Translations under genes and position numbers: made by a program | Notes under the pieces: generated by a model | Seen by the model: only the letters and a program-made list of their open reading frames with translations | What the model was told of the DNA's origin: nothing | The model's database searches: none | Source of the DNA: an uncultured Prevotellaceae bacterium | Lineage (GTDB): Bacteria > Bacteroidota > Bacteroidia > Bacteroidales > Bacteroidaceae | Direction of reading: 5' to 3' | Length of the DNA stretch: 63,928 nt | Assembly: GCA_902786665.1 (NCBI GenBank) | Contig: CADADN010000042.1 | Location: forward strand, 1-63,928 | Shown here: one piece after another, positions 24,867-34,111 of the stretch | Numbering within the stretch: the first letter of the stretch is position 1 | Layout: each line of letters begins with the position of its first letter

Positions 24867-26831
24867 TTAATAAAGTACTTGATATTGAGTCTTAGTATCA
24901 GAAGCTTCCCAACCTGGGTTCTGCTCCATATTGCCATTCATAAGGGTAATCTGGGCTTGAGGCTTTGCCAAGAAACCGTTGGTAGCTTTATAACGCTCTG
25001 TCCAAGAACACGTCATGTGTTTCATAGTTCTCTTGTTGCTCTTTTGGCCAAGGCAGACAATCTGCTTGCCAGCTTGTTTTTCGAGATAGTCAGGAGCGTA
25101 AGTGCTATTGGAACAATCCTTACCGGTCCAACGACGCATGTCGTTGAAGCGGAGACCCTCAAATGCGAACTCCCAACGACGCTCGTCCTGAACAGCCTTC
25201 AATGAGTAAGGTGTCTGAGGAACGCCGGCACGTGCCTGAACCTGGTTCATCCACTGTGCCTCACCGGTAAGTTCGGTAAGCATCAACAGAACGTCGGAAT
25301 AACGCATCAGATAGAAGTCCTCGAAGTGGTCGCCCTGCATTTTGTTAGCGAGTGAACTGCTGGCGTAGCCATCACACATGGACCACCATGTATCGTTGTT
25401 AGCTGCACAAGCGTCAAGGTTCACCTCGGCATACTTCTTTACGGAATAGCCAGACTCCTCGCAGTCGTCCTTTTCGTAAGTGTATTGAGCGAGTTCATTG
25501 TCGAGGTCAATCAAAGAAGCCTTTTTACGGAAGTCAGAATATTGACCGACTCTCTCTGCATCTGTCCAGTCATCCCAGATGTTGCAAGAAGGAGTACCTT
25601 GGCCCCAACCCTGGTTGAACGGATAAGTCAAGTTACGGTCACCATTTTGGTTGGAAGCACCATTACGAAGCCCCCAGAATACTGAGATGTAGTTGGAATA
25701 CATACGCTGGGCGTTATAGGTGCCGCCAATGTTCCAAGAAGAGGCATTCATGAACTGAATCTGGAAGAGTTCCTCGGTGTTGCCGTTACCCATGCCTGGC
25801 ATGTCGAAGCAGTTCTTCTTGTCCATGTCCTTGATGAATTCATAACCGTGGCCGGTACGAACGGTATCCTTTCCTATGATGTTGCCAGCATCGTCTTTGA
25901 GGTCTTTAATCTCTACGATGCCACCGCCATCTTGTGTCTCTTGCCAGAGAAGGCTGTTGGAGTACTGCCAAAGTGAACGGAAGTCCTCGCAGAGCTGATA
26001 ACCGCCATTGGAAACGATGTCCCTAAGACCTGCAATGATGTCTTCCTTGGAAAGAGTACCTCCGGGGCAAGCCTCTTGCCCTTCAACAAGAGTGATAGCG
26101 GGTGCAGAACCTACGAGTTCTTTGACTCCCTTGTAGAAGCCAGCCCAGAACATATATGCACGGGCCATGAAAGCCTCGGCAACGAACTTGTTGGCATGGC
26201 CATCACCTCTACCCTTGTCAACCCCCATGAGATTCTTGGCAGAAACGAAGTCGGAGAGAATCTGAGGATAAATAACTTCCTCAGCACTTGCCTGCTTCTG
26301 CATCTCTTCGGTAATGACGGTTTTGGTAATCAGAGGCACATCGCCGAACAGCTGGGTAAGCCAAAGTGTGTAGAGACCACGCATGAAGTAAGCCTCGCCG
26401 AGGAGTTGGTCGCGCTGGCCCTTCTGTGATTCAGCCCAAGGCACATTGTCGATGGTCTCAATCGTGTTGTTGCAACGTGAAATACCGCCGTAGAGAAGGA
26501 TGAAAGGAGTTTCATACTGATTGACGTTCATCTCTACAAGATGGTGGAGAGACTTCACCTTGTTGTCCTGCAAACCACCACTTCCGTAGCAGTCGTCAGA
26601 CATGACCTCCCACCAGAAAAAGATATTCTGATTGTCTGAATCGCCTCCACCCATCGTGTTCATGATACTGTAGATGGCGGCAAGTTCGGCCTCAACATCT
26701 GCTGGCTTACCAGGGAAGGTAGCCCCAGTCATCTCTGTCACACGTGGATCGGTGTCCAACATGTCGTTACAAGATGTAAACAAAGTTGCTGCTGCCAAAA
26801 CAGCTACTGCTGATAATATATATTTCTTCAT
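24867..26831 (-). CDS. SusD/RagB-family outer-membrane nutrient-binding lipoprotein, pair 2
   Basis: 654 residues, lipid Cys21 (LFTSCNDMLDTD) with acidic residues following. Recognised by the N-terminal CNDMLDTDPRVTEM segment, RCNNTIETIDNV, GEAYFMRGLYTLWLTQLFGD with a downstream DVPLI, and the C-terminal ERRWEFAFEGLRFNDMRRW block, all characteristic of the RagB/SusD family. It follows SusC 2 by 14 bases. No enzyme gene is attached to the operon. Confidence 0.94.
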   Translation of the reverse strand: MKKYILSAVAVLAAATLFTSCNDMLDTDPRVTEMTGATFPGKPADVEAELAAIYSIMNTMGGGDSDNQNIFFWWEVMSDDCYGSGGLQDNKVKSLHHLVEMNVNQYETPFILLYGGISRCNNTIETIDNVPWAESQKGQRDQLLGEAYFMRGLYTLWLTQLFGDVPLITKTVITEEMQKQASAEEVIYPQILSDFVSAKNLMGVDKGRGDGHANKFVAEAFMARAYMFWAGFYKGVKELVGSAPAITLVEGQEACPGGTLSKEDIIAGLRDIVSNGGYQLCEDFRSLWQYSNSLLWQETQDGGGIVEIKDLKDDAGNIIGKDTVRTGHGYEFIKDMDKKNCFDMPGMGNGNTEELFQIQFMNASSWNIGGTYNAQRMYSNYISVFWGLRNGASNQNGDRNLTYPFNQGWGQGTPSCNIWDDWTDAERVGQYSDFRKKASLIDLDNELAQYTYEKDDCEESGYSVKKYAEVNLDACAANNDTWWSMCDGYASSSLANKMQGDHFEDFYLMRYSDVLLMLTELTGEAQWMNQVQARAGVPQTPYSLKAVQDERRWEFAFEGLRFNDMRRWTGKDCSNSTYAPDYLEKQAGKQIVCLGQKSNKRTMKHMTCSWTERYKATNGFLAKPQAQITLMNGNMEQNPGWEASDTKTQYQVLY

Positions 26832-26845
26832 AACTTGTTGTCGAA

Positions 26846-29800
26846 TTAGAATTTAATACTTGCACCAACCAAGAAAGTACGAGCTGGTGGGTAAAGACCG
26901 AGGTCAATACCAGATGCCCAACTCTCAACACCACCTGATGAACCCACTTCTGGGTCGAGGCCGGTGTAACCAGTGAATGTGCAGAGGTTCTGAACCTGTA
27001 CATAGAAACGGAGCTGCTGCAATGGGCAGGCCTTCCAGAGATGCTTGAAGTCGTAACCGAGAGTCACGCTCTTGATCTTGAAGTAGTCTGCATCCTCCAT
27101 ATAACGGTTGGACACCCAGATGGTGTTCTGGTGACCAGTAGCAGAAATACGAGGCTGGGTGTTGGAAGTACCCTCGCCATGCCAACGGTTCAGGATGGTG
27201 GTATCATAGTTCTGGTCAGGGTCGTCACCGTATGAACGGTAGGAACGCATGATCTGCATGCCGAATGCACCGGCACCGTTCACAGCGAAGTCAAGACCTT
27301 TCCATTGCAAACCGAGGTTGACACCAAGGGTCATGTCCGGGTTGGGGTTACCAATCTCATGACGGTCGCAAGTTTTTCCTTCTGCATAGGTGATTACACC
27401 ATCACCATTCCAGTCATCCCAGATGCAGTCACCGGGCAGTGCGTTGTCGAGGACAGCCTTGCCAGCTTGACGAGCTGCATCAATCTGCTCCTGATTCTGC
27501 CAAATGCCACTGTAGGACATGCCGTAGAAGTATCCGATAGGCTTACCTTCCTCTGCACGGAAGATATACTCAGTACCCTGTGAGAGGACACCGCCGGAAC
27601 CATTGATGTAGTGGTTCTCGTTGGCAATACGGGTAACCTTGTTCTTGTTGGTGGCAAGGTTGACGCCGATGTCATAGCTGAAGTCGCTGCCAATCCTGTC
27701 TCTCCAGGTGAGGGCGAGCTCGATACCGGTATTCTCCACGTCACCACCATTGATGGCTGCAGGGTTGGTACCATAGATGGCAATCATCGGACCAGTAATC
27801 AGCCAGTCCTTTGTGGTCTTCTTATACCAGTCGAAGTTTACACCCAGACGGCTCTTGAAGAAACGAGCGTCGAAACCGAGGTCGAGCTGCTCAGAGGTCT
27901 CCCAGGTGAGGTCGGGGTTGGGCACGATGTTGGCATAGGCACCGGTATGTGGAATGCCATTGACTGAAGTTCCCATATCGGAACCGAACTTGTAACCGCT
28001 GTCGTTAGCACTGCCAGACAGAGCGATGGTGGCAAGATACTGGTACTTGGCAATATCCTTGTTACCATTCTGACCCCAAGATGCACGGAGTTTGAAGAAG
28101 TCCAGCCAGCTATTGGTGCTCTCCATGAAAGGCTCATTGCTCACCACCCAGCCAGCAGACACAGATGGGAAGAAGCCCCAACGTTTGCCATCGGTGAAGA
28201 TGCTTGAACCATCATAACGCATGGTAACGGTAGCCATATAGGTCTCGTTGTAGTCCCAACTCACACGGCCGAACCAAGAGGCGAGGTATTCTTCATCATT
28301 GGGGCTGCCAGTCAAAGAAGATGTAGGAGCACCATTGTCAAGTTTGATGTTTGTCAACCATGCAGAATCCCAACCCTTCAGTGTTGCGAGCTGGTTGCCG
28401 TAAAGAACCCTGTTGGAACCACCAAGGTTGACGCTCCAATCAGTACTCTGGAATGACTGACCTGCCATGGCTGTGATCTTGTGACCATTGAAAATAGGAA
28501 GGTCATAGGTAAGGGTGTTCTCCAAAGACCAGTTGCCACTCAGCCAAGTGCTCTGGTTCACGCTGTATTCATTCACGATAGCAGCACCTTCGGCAGGTGT
28601 GCGTGGCTCACCAAAGTTGCGATATGCACCGGAGCCCCAGCTGTAGTTGAACTGTGAACGGAGTCTCAGACCCTTGATGGGTTGGATGGTTACGAAAGCA
28701 GTAGCGTTGGCACTGATGTTGCGGCTCTCTGCCAAAGAGTTGAAACCACCCTTCTTGAGGTTCTCCCATGGGTTGTTGAACATACTTGGGTTCCAACCTT
28801 TACCATAAGTGATATTGCCATCAAGATCTTGGTAGTTGTAGATGTCGCCATTTTCTGCATATTGTGGCATAAGCGGGGAAGTCTGGAGCAAGCTGTGGAT
28901 ATAGCTCCAGTACATGCCGTCTTCTGCCAAGTCGTGACTCTTGCTGTAGCCAATGGAGATGTTCTCACCAATGGTGATGGCATCAAAGTCCTTCACTCTC
29001 AAGAGCACATGGTCGCTGTTGACACGGATGGTGTGGCGCTTGTAGAAAGAAGCCATGTCGGCACCCATGATACCTTCGTTGCCGGTATAGGTGTAGGACA
29101 TAGCGAATTTGGATTTGTCAGTACCACCAGTCAAGGTCACGGAATGGTTTTGCTGAGGAGCATTCTCGTTGGTGAACACATCCCACCAGTCGGTGCCTTC
29201 CCAGCCGTTTTTAACCTTGGCAAGGATGTCGGCGGGCACATACTCACTCCAATTGAGGGGAGCACCAGAGGTGTTGAAGTTGTACTCGTCGAAGATGGTC
29301 ATGTACTGCTGGGCATTGAGCAGCTGCGGGCGCTTGTAGACGTTGGACCAACCCATGGCGCCGTTGTAGGTGAGTTCAATCTTGCCGGCCTTGCCCTGCC
29401 TTGTGGTGACGAGGATGACGCCGTTGGCGGCACGTGCACCATAGATGGCAGCGGATGCAGCATCCTTGAGGATGTCGATGCTCTCGATGTCGTTCGGGTT
29501 GATGCCATCAAGGTTTCCACCTGCCACACCGTCGATGACATAGAGAGGTGCCGAGTTACCTGTGGTGCCGATACCACGGATGTAAACCTTGTAACCCTTG
29601 CCAGGCTGTGAGGAAGACTGTGTGATCTGCACACCAGGAGTAGAACTCTGCATGGCCTCGAGTGCGTTGGTGGTGTTCAGTTTGGCGATATCATCACCCT
29701 TGACCTGAACAGTGGCACCGGTGATCAGCTTTTTCTTCTGGGTACCGTAGCCGATGACAACCACGTCGTTCAGAGAGGTTGCATCTTCCTTCAGGGTAAC

Positions 29801-30085
29801 CTGAATGTTATTCCGGCCCTGTACACTGACAGTCTCAGTGACATAGCCTACGTAAGAGATTTGCAATGTGGCATTGCTTGCAGCCTCCACACTGAAATTT
29901 CCATCGAAGTCGGTGATTGCTCCAGCCTTGGTGCCTTGCACTAACACGCTCGCACCAATAATCGGTTCACCAGCTTCATCAATTACCGTTCCCTTCACAA
30001 TGCCTTGAGCCATTGCTCCCATTGGGAACAAACAAAGCAGGAACAGCAACGCTAAAGGCATTCTCAAGAATTTCGTAATGCTCAT
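26846..30085 (-). CDS. SusC/RagA-family TonB-dependent transporter, pair 2
   Basis: 1079 residues: signal peptide, carboxypeptidase-like domain (GIVKGTVIDEAGEPIIGASV), plug with DVVVIGYGTQKKKLITGATV and YIRGIGTTGNSAPLYVIDG, then the barrel ending in ASIKF. No STN domain. The signal-peptide region is nearly identical to SusC 1 at the DNA level while the remainder has diverged. The predicted operon is susC-susD-lipoprotein, closed by the terminator at 24070-24108. Confidence 0.95.
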   Translation of the reverse strand: MSITKFLRMPLALLFLLCLFPMGAMAQGIVKGTVIDEAGEPIIGASVLVQGTKAGAITDFDGNFSVEAASNATLQISYVGYVTETVSVQGRNNIQVTLKEDATSLNDVVVIGYGTQKKKLITGATVQVKGDDIAKLNTTNALEAMQSSTPGVQITQSSSQPGKGYKVYIRGIGTTGNSAPLYVIDGVAGGNLDGINPNDIESIDILKDAASAAIYGARAANGVILVTTRQGKAGKIELTYNGAMGWSNVYKRPQLLNAQQYMTIFDEYNFNTSGAPLNWSEYVPADILAKVKNGWEGTDWWDVFTNENAPQQNHSVTLTGGTDKSKFAMSYTYTGNEGIMGADMASFYKRHTIRVNSDHVLLRVKDFDAITIGENISIGYSKSHDLAEDGMYWSYIHSLLQTSPLMPQYAENGDIYNYQDLDGNITYGKGWNPSMFNNPWENLKKGGFNSLAESRNISANATAFVTIQPIKGLRLRSQFNYSWGSGAYRNFGEPRTPAEGAAIVNEYSVNQSTWLSGNWSLENTLTYDLPIFNGHKITAMAGQSFQSTDWSVNLGGSNRVLYGNQLATLKGWDSAWLTNIKLDNGAPTSSLTGSPNDEEYLASWFGRVSWDYNETYMATVTMRYDGSSIFTDGKRWGFFPSVSAGWVVSNEPFMESTNSWLDFFKLRASWGQNGNKDIAKYQYLATIALSGSANDSGYKFGSDMGTSVNGIPHTGAYANIVPNPDLTWETSEQLDLGFDARFFKSRLGVNFDWYKKTTKDWLITGPMIAIYGTNPAAINGGDVENTGIELALTWRDRIGSDFSYDIGVNLATNKNKVTRIANENHYINGSGGVLSQGTEYIFRAEEGKPIGYFYGMSYSGIWQNQEQIDAARQAGKAVLDNALPGDCIWDDWNGDGVITYAEGKTCDRHEIGNPNPDMTLGVNLGLQWKGLDFAVNGAGAFGMQIMRSYRSYGDDPDQNYDTTILNRWHGEGTSNTQPRISATGHQNTIWVSNRYMEDADYFKIKSVTLGYDFKHLWKACPLQQLRFYVQVQNLCTFTGYTGLDPEVGSSGGVESWASGIDLGLYPPARTFLVGASIKF

Positions 30086-30120
30086 AGAGTTTTGTTTTAA
30101 GTTGATAAAATTAGGAATTT

Positions 30121-30220
30121 TAATTACAATAAAGTATAGTCATTTTAAAATCTTTGCAAATTTATTAAAAAGCGTTATAGTTATCTTTTCTTTAAGAAAC
30201 ATTTACTTTGTTTTTTGTAT
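30121..30220 (-). promoter_or_regulatory. Promoter and conserved upstream region of SusC 2
   Basis: TATACTTT (30131-30138 on the minus strand), palindrome CTTTGCAAA (30152-30160), then ATAACGCTTTTTAATA and AACAAAGTAAATG: the same ordered blocks as upstream of SusC 1. The spacing between TTTG and TATACTTT differs by about two bases between the copies. Confidence 0.6.
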
Positions 30221-30367
30221 CACGACTTTGATATTTGACCAAAATATGACATTTCGCACACTAAAAGGCATCAAACGGGGTTGTTTCCATTCTAGAACAT
30301 ATGTATCGGAAGAATTTTGAATTTGGGGGAATAACACACACTGAAGTTCCGAGCAATCCTTTTCTTT

Positions 30368-31138
30368 TCATTTCGCCGTCTCGCGCGTGCTGCGCTTGTC
30401 TCTCCGATACGACCTGTAGTCGTCGAGTGGAATCTCCACATCAGTTTCCTCCAAGACTCCCTCTTGAGGCAGTCGGAATTTGATGTACCTGATGTTGAGC
30501 CCCCGCTCTATCCACATGTTCTCATAATAGGTGTGGATGGAGAGAATCTGCCGGGTGGCATCGTCCATGCCGTCGTCGTGATACAAGTCTTCGGTGCGCC
30601 AAAGCACAGGAAGGTTGTTTTTCTCCACCAACAACGTGGTGTAGGTGAAAAGGAAGTTGGAGTCGGTCTTGAGATGCACCACTCCCCCATCGACGAGGAA
30701 CTTGCGATACCGCTCCAGGAAGGTTGTGCTGGAAAGGCGTTTGCGAGGATTCTTCATCTGCGGGTCACTGAAGGTGAGCCATATCTCTTTCACCTCACCT
30801 GGGGAGAAGAAGCGCTCGATGACCTCGATGTTGGTCCTGAGGAAGGCCACGTTGGGCAAATGCTCATTCAACGCCTGGGTGGCACCCGTCCACATGCGCG
30901 CACCCTTGATGTCCACGCCGATGAAATTGATGTCGGGAAACATCCTTGCCAGTCCCACGGTGTACTCCCCTTTTCCACATCCCAACTCCAAGACGATGGG
31001 GTTGTCGTTGTGGAAATAGTCCTCGTGCCACCGTCCCTTCATATCGAAAGGGACGTGCTCCACTACAGAATAAGGGTATTGGAATACGTTCTCATACCTT
31101 TCCATATCGGCGAATTTCGCCAATTTTCCCTTTCCCAT
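30368..31138 (-). CDS. trmB: tRNA (guanine-N7-)-methyltransferase
   Basis: 256-residue SAM-dependent enzyme expected to form m7G46 in tRNA. The SAM-binding motif [16 protein letters not shown] and the TrmB signature [17 protein letters not shown] are present, followed by [11 protein letters not shown]. The length is slightly above the typical 220-240 because of short N- and C-terminal extensions. It lies 77 bases after ilvE, separated by a stem-loop, and may share its transcript. Confidence 0.93.
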   Translation of the reverse strand: MGKGKLAKFADMERYENVFQYPYSVVEHVPFDMKGRWHEDYFHNDNPIVLELGCGKGEYTVGLARMFPDINFIGVDIKGARMWTGATQALNEHLPNVAFLRTNIEVIERFFSPGEVKEIWLTFSDPQMKNPRKRLSSTTFLERYRKFLVDGGVVHLKTDSNFLFTYTTLLVEKNNLPVLWRTEDLYHDDGMDDATRQILSIHTYYENMWIERGLNIRYIKFRLPQEGVLEETDVEIPLDDYRSYRRDKRSTRETAK

Positions 31139-31160
31139 TGCTTATGGCCTTATTCATATC

Positions 31161-31206
31161 GGTGATAAAACCCACCTTATATAATAATATGGAGGGTCTT
31201 ATCACC
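31161..31206 (-). other. Stem-loop between ilvE and trmB
   Basis: GGTGATAAAACCC (31161-31173) pairs with GGGTCTTATCACC (31194-31206) with one mismatch. There is no T-run after it on the minus strand, so it may be an mRNA-stability or attenuating hairpin rather than a full terminator. Confidence 0.5.
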
Positions 31207-31215
31207 CGAAGCGTG

Positions 31216-32232
31216 TTATTCGATGACCACCGTGGTCCACCCGTGCTTGTCCTCGATGGTACCATACTGGATGCCGCGGAGGGTGTCGTACAACTTTTTG
31301 GAGATGGGGCCCGGCTTGTCGCCAAACTCGTAGCGCACGCCGGTGTCAAGGTCGTCGATATAGGAGATGGGGCTGATGACAGCTGCCGTACCACAAGCGC
31401 CGGCCTCCTCGAAGGTGAACAGTTCCTCCTCGGGGATGGGTCTGCGCTCCACCTTCATGCCCAGGTCTTCAGCCAGTTGCATAAGGCTCTTGTTGGTGAT
31501 GCTGGGCAGGATGGAAGTTGACTTCGGTGTGACATAGGTGTTGTCCTTGATGCCGAAGAAATTGGCGGCTCCGCATTCATCCATGTATTTCTTCTCCTTT
31601 GCGTCGAGGTAGAACTCGCAAGCATAGCCTTTCTCATGGGCCAGGTTGTTGGCGAAGAGGGAAGCGGCATAGTTGCCACCCACCTTGTACTTGCCCGTGC
31701 CAAGTGGTGCCGAACGGTCGTAGTCGCGGATGATGACATAGGGATTGGTGGAGAAGCCACCCTTGAAATACGGTCCCACGGGGGTGACGAAGATGAGGAA
31801 GAGGTATTCATTTGCGGGATGCACACCGACTTGTGCGGAGGTACCGATAAGCAGCGGCCTGATGTAGAGCGTGGCACCGCTCTCATAAGTGGGGATGTAC
31901 TCCTGGTTGAGCCTCACCACCTTGGTCACCATCTCCTCGAAGAGCGAGGTGGGAACCTCCGGCATCATGATGCCTCTGCATGTGCTCTGCAAACGGGCGG
32001 CATTCTCGTCCATACGGAAGACCCTGACTTTCCCGTCGGGGCAACGATAGGCTTTGAGTCCCTCGAAAGCCTCCTGACCATAATGCAGGCTGGTGGCCGC
32101 CATATGAAGTTTCAGATACTCATCGGAGCAAATCTCTATTTCGCCCCATTTTCCATCGCGGTAGTAGCACCGCACATTGTAGTCGGTAGGCATGTAGCCA
32201 AACGACAAGTTAGCCCAATCCAATTGTTTCAT
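31216..32232 (-). CDS. ilvE: Branched-chain amino acid aminotransferase
   Basis: 338-residue PLP-dependent class IV aminotransferase for the last step of leucine, isoleucine and valine synthesis. Seen: LHYGQEAFEGLKAYR, RPLLIGTSAQVGV, KYKVGGNYAAS (PLP-lysine region) and DECGAANFFGI. I chose the ATG at 32232 (MKQLDWANLSFGYMP), matching family N-termini; the frame is open for another 53 codons upstream but that stretch contains the promoter and part of another terminator. Confidence 0.93.
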   Translation of the reverse strand: MKQLDWANLSFGYMPTDYNVRCYYRDGKWGEIEICSDEYLKLHMAATSLHYGQEAFEGLKAYRCPDGKVRVFRMDENAARLQSTCRGIMMPEVPTSLFEEMVTKVVRLNQEYIPTYESGATLYIRPLLIGTSAQVGVHPANEYLFLIFVTPVGPYFKGGFSTNPYVIIRDYDRSAPLGTGKYKVGGNYAASLFANNLAHEKGYACEFYLDAKEKKYMDECGAANFFGIKDNTYVTPKSTSILPSITNKSLMQLAEDLGMKVERRPIPEEELFTFEEAGACGTAAVISPISYIDDLDTGVRYEFGDKPGPISKKLYDTLRGIQYGTIEDKHGWTTVVIE

Positions 32233-32290
32233 ATCGGTGTTGTTTTCGTCAATTTTTCGTTGTGTTTCGTCAATTACCGTATTAACACCG

Positions 32291-32324
32291 CAAAGGTAAT
32301 GAAAAAAAACAAAACAAATGCAAA
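32291..32324 (-). promoter_or_regulatory. Promoter of ilvE
   Basis: Minus-strand TACCTTTG (32291-32298) with TTTG at 32321-32324, spacer 22, slightly longer than usual; about 60 bases before the ilvE ATG. Confidence 0.6.
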
Positions 32325-32371
32325 GAGAGATGAAATTTTGTTGCAGAAGACGATTCACTACCTGCAAATAA

Positions 32372-32408
32372 CAAAAAAACGACTGCGACACCGTGTGTGT
32401 CGCAGTCG
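32372..32408 (-). terminator. Intrinsic terminator of the 26-residue gene
   Basis: Perfect 12-bp stem CGACTGCGACAC / GTGTCGCAGTCG (32380-32391 with 32397-32408), loop of five, then seven T residues on the minus strand. It ends a short transcript that starts near 32580 and lies upstream of, and separate from, the ilvE promoter. Confidence 0.9.
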
Positions 32409-32464
32409 CTATTCAACCTTTGATCTTATGAAAAACAATCCTTACCTTTTATTTATTATCGATA

Positions 32465-32545
32465 TTATCCGAATACCTTATGCGTCTTTTCCTTGATTTC
32501 AGCCATCACGCCAAGAATGCGGACAGCAATGATAAACATATCCAT
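32465..32545 (-). CDS. Candidate 26-residue small protein gene
   Basis: ATG at 32545 to TAA at 32465 encodes MDMFIIAVRILGVMAEIKEK followed by THKVFG. The first 15 residues are hydrophobic and the rest charged, so an amphipathic or short membrane-associated helix is likely. The case rests on context: a full-consensus promoter lies 43 bases upstream and a perfect terminator 57 bases downstream, giving a roughly 200-base transcript for which this is the only convincing frame. No strong Shine-Dalgarno is visible, as is common in this phylum. It could instead be a non-coding RNA. Confidence 0.6.
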   Translation of the reverse strand: MDMFIIAVRILGVMAEIKEKTHKVFG

Positions 32546-32587
32546 ATCTTTATGCAATTAAAATGTATCGTTTTTGTTTTGACGACG

Positions 32588-32618
32588 CAAAGGTAGTGCT
32601 GTGTGCGCACACGACAAA
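32588..32618 (-). promoter_or_regulatory. Promoter of the 26-residue gene
   Basis: Minus-strand TTTG (32615-32618), 19-base spacer, TACCTTTG (32588-32595). Confidence 0.8.
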
Positions 32619-32689
32619 GAAGAACGAATGATTTTTGCATAAAAACGAATATTTATTGACTTATGTCAAAAGCGATGCAAGCATTATCC

Positions 32690-32785
32690 CCACAAACCTC
32701 ATAAAACCCATAAAACCCATCAGCCCCATAAAACCCACAAACCCCACAAAACCCATAAAACCCAGAAAGTCCCATAGCCCCCCAC
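32690..32785 (+). repeat. CCCATAAAA-type 9-bp tandem repeat
   Basis: Degenerate tandem array built on CCCATAAAA and CCCACAAA, between the small gene and rplI. A second array of the same type lies at 45514-45562. No coding frame is supported here. Confidence 0.75.
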
Positions 32786-32827
32786 AAAAGACAGCGAGTG
32801 AAGTGACGTGACCGTCTCTTCACTCGC
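32785..32827 (-). terminator. Terminator of rpsF-rpsR-rplI
   Basis: Perfect 10-bp stem GCGAGTGAAG / CTTCACTCGC (32794-32803 with 32818-32827), followed on the minus strand by TGTCTTTTGTG; 46 bases after the rplI stop. Confidence 0.75.
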
Positions 32828-32873
32828 ATGGTATAGGTTCATCCTTTTTACAGGAGCCTTCCTTGTAGTCTTT

Positions 32874-33431
32874 TTATTCAGCGGAAGCGATGTCCTCGAG
32901 AACTTCCTTCTCGTCGATCATTTCCTGGGTCTCCTCGACGGGAGCTTCCTCTGCAGGCTTCTCCTCCACCACGGGAGCAACAGCCTCCTTGTTCTCAGCC
33001 ACGACCTTTACGGGGAGCTTCACTTCCACACCTTTGTAGAAATGGATGGTAGCCTCGTATTCACCCACGCTCTTGATGTCGTGCATGGTGATGATTTTGC
33101 GGTCGACCTCGATGCCCTTCTTTGCCAATTCCTCGGCAACAGTGTTCTTGTTCACTGAGCCATAGAGCACACCAGTGGTGCTCACCTTGGCAGCCACTTC
33201 CACCACGACGCCTTCCAATTGGTCGGCACGCTTTTGTGCGGCAGCTCTCTGAGCCTCGATTTTATGAGCCTGCTGACGCATGGCTTCCTCCAGCTGCTTG
33301 ATGGCAGAGGGAGAAGCGATGACGCCCTTCTTCTGTGGGATGAGGTAATTGCGGCCGTAACCGGGCTTCACTTCCACGATTTCGTTCTTGTATCCCAGAC
33401 CGATGATGTCTTCCTTCAGTATAATCTTCAT
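32874..33431 (-). CDS. rplI: 50S ribosomal protein L9
   Basis: 185 residues, beginning MKIILKEDIIGLGYKNEIVE, with the L9 motif GYGRNYLIPQKKGVIAS. The usual L9 length is about 148; the extra 35 or so residues at the C-terminus are acidic and alanine/glutamate-rich (PVVEEKPAEEAPVEETQE). Third gene of the rpsF-rpsR-rplI operon, 18 bases after rpsR. Confidence 0.97.
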   Translation of the reverse strand: MKIILKEDIIGLGYKNEIVEVKPGYGRNYLIPQKKGVIASPSAIKQLEEAMRQQAHKIEAQRAAAQKRADQLEGVVVEVAAKVSTTGVLYGSVNKNTVAEELAKKGIEVDRKIITMHDIKSVGEYEATIHFYKGVEVKLPVKVVAENKEAVAPVVEEKPAEEAPVEETQEMIDEKEVLEDIASAE

Positions 33432-33449
33432 ACCTGTATCCTCCTAATT

Positions 33450-33719
33450 TTATTTCATCAAATCGGTTACGTAAGGAAGCAGAGCGATCTGGCGTGCACG
33501 CTTGATAGCGGTGGCCACGCGGCGCTGATACTTGAGAGATGTTCCGGTGATGCGGCGGGGAAGAATCTTGCCCTGCTCGTTGAGGAACTTCTTGAGGAAC
33601 TCAGGATCCTTGTAGTCGATATACTTGATGCCGCTCTTCTTGAAACGGCAATACTTCTTCTTCTTTGTGTCGACTGACGGTGGGGTCAGATAGCGGATTT
33701 CAGTGTCTTTCTCTGCCAT
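33450..33719 (-). CDS. rpsR: 30S ribosomal protein S18
   Basis: 89 residues with the S18 core [35 protein letters not shown] and [12 protein letters not shown]. It is 3 bases from rpsF and 18 bases from rplI, the standard order. Confidence 0.98.
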   Translation of the reverse strand: MAEKDTEIRYLTPPSVDTKKKKYCRFKKSGIKYIDYKDPEFLKKFLNEQGKILPRRITGTSLKYQRRVATAIKRARQIALLPYVTDLMK

Positions 33720-33722
33720 GTT

Positions 33723-34067
33723 TTAAGCCTCCTCTTTTTTACCTAATTTAATACGTCTCTTCTCAGCATACTGTGCAGCATACTTGTCGAGTTTGACAGT
33801 CATGAAACGGATTACTTTCTCTTCGCGGCGGTAGCCGGTCTCGAGCGTCTTGATCACATCTGGCTCAGCCTTGAACTCAATCAGCACATAGAAGCCTGAC
33901 GATTTCTTCTGGATAGGATAAGCCAGTTTCAGTCTTCCCCAGGCCTCTTCATTCACTATTTCCGCACCTTTGTCGGTAAGGATTTTCTTGAATTTAGCGA
34001 CCGTTTCCTTCATCTGATCATCAGACAAAACGGGAGTCAAAATGAAAACGGTTTCGTATTGATTCAT
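33723..34067 (-). CDS. rpsF: 30S ribosomal protein S6
   Basis: 114 residues beginning [20 protein letters not shown], with [20 protein letters not shown]. First gene of the operon, with a full-consensus promoter about 45 bases upstream. Confidence 0.98.
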   Translation of the reverse strand: MNQYETVFILTPVLSDDQMKETVAKFKKILTDKGAEIVNEEAWGRLKLAYPIQKKSSGFYVLIEFKAEPDVIKTLETGYRREEKVIRFMTVKLDKYAAQYAEKRRIKLGKKEEA

Positions 34068-34111
34068 ACTAAAAAATTAATGATAAAATGTTGTTTTGCA
34101 AAAATGCGGTG

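Noticed and set aside
32233-32391. N-terminal extension of IlvE by 53 codons
   Set aside because: The region contains the ilvE promoter and the terminator of the small upstream gene, and the extra residues do not resemble aminotransferases.
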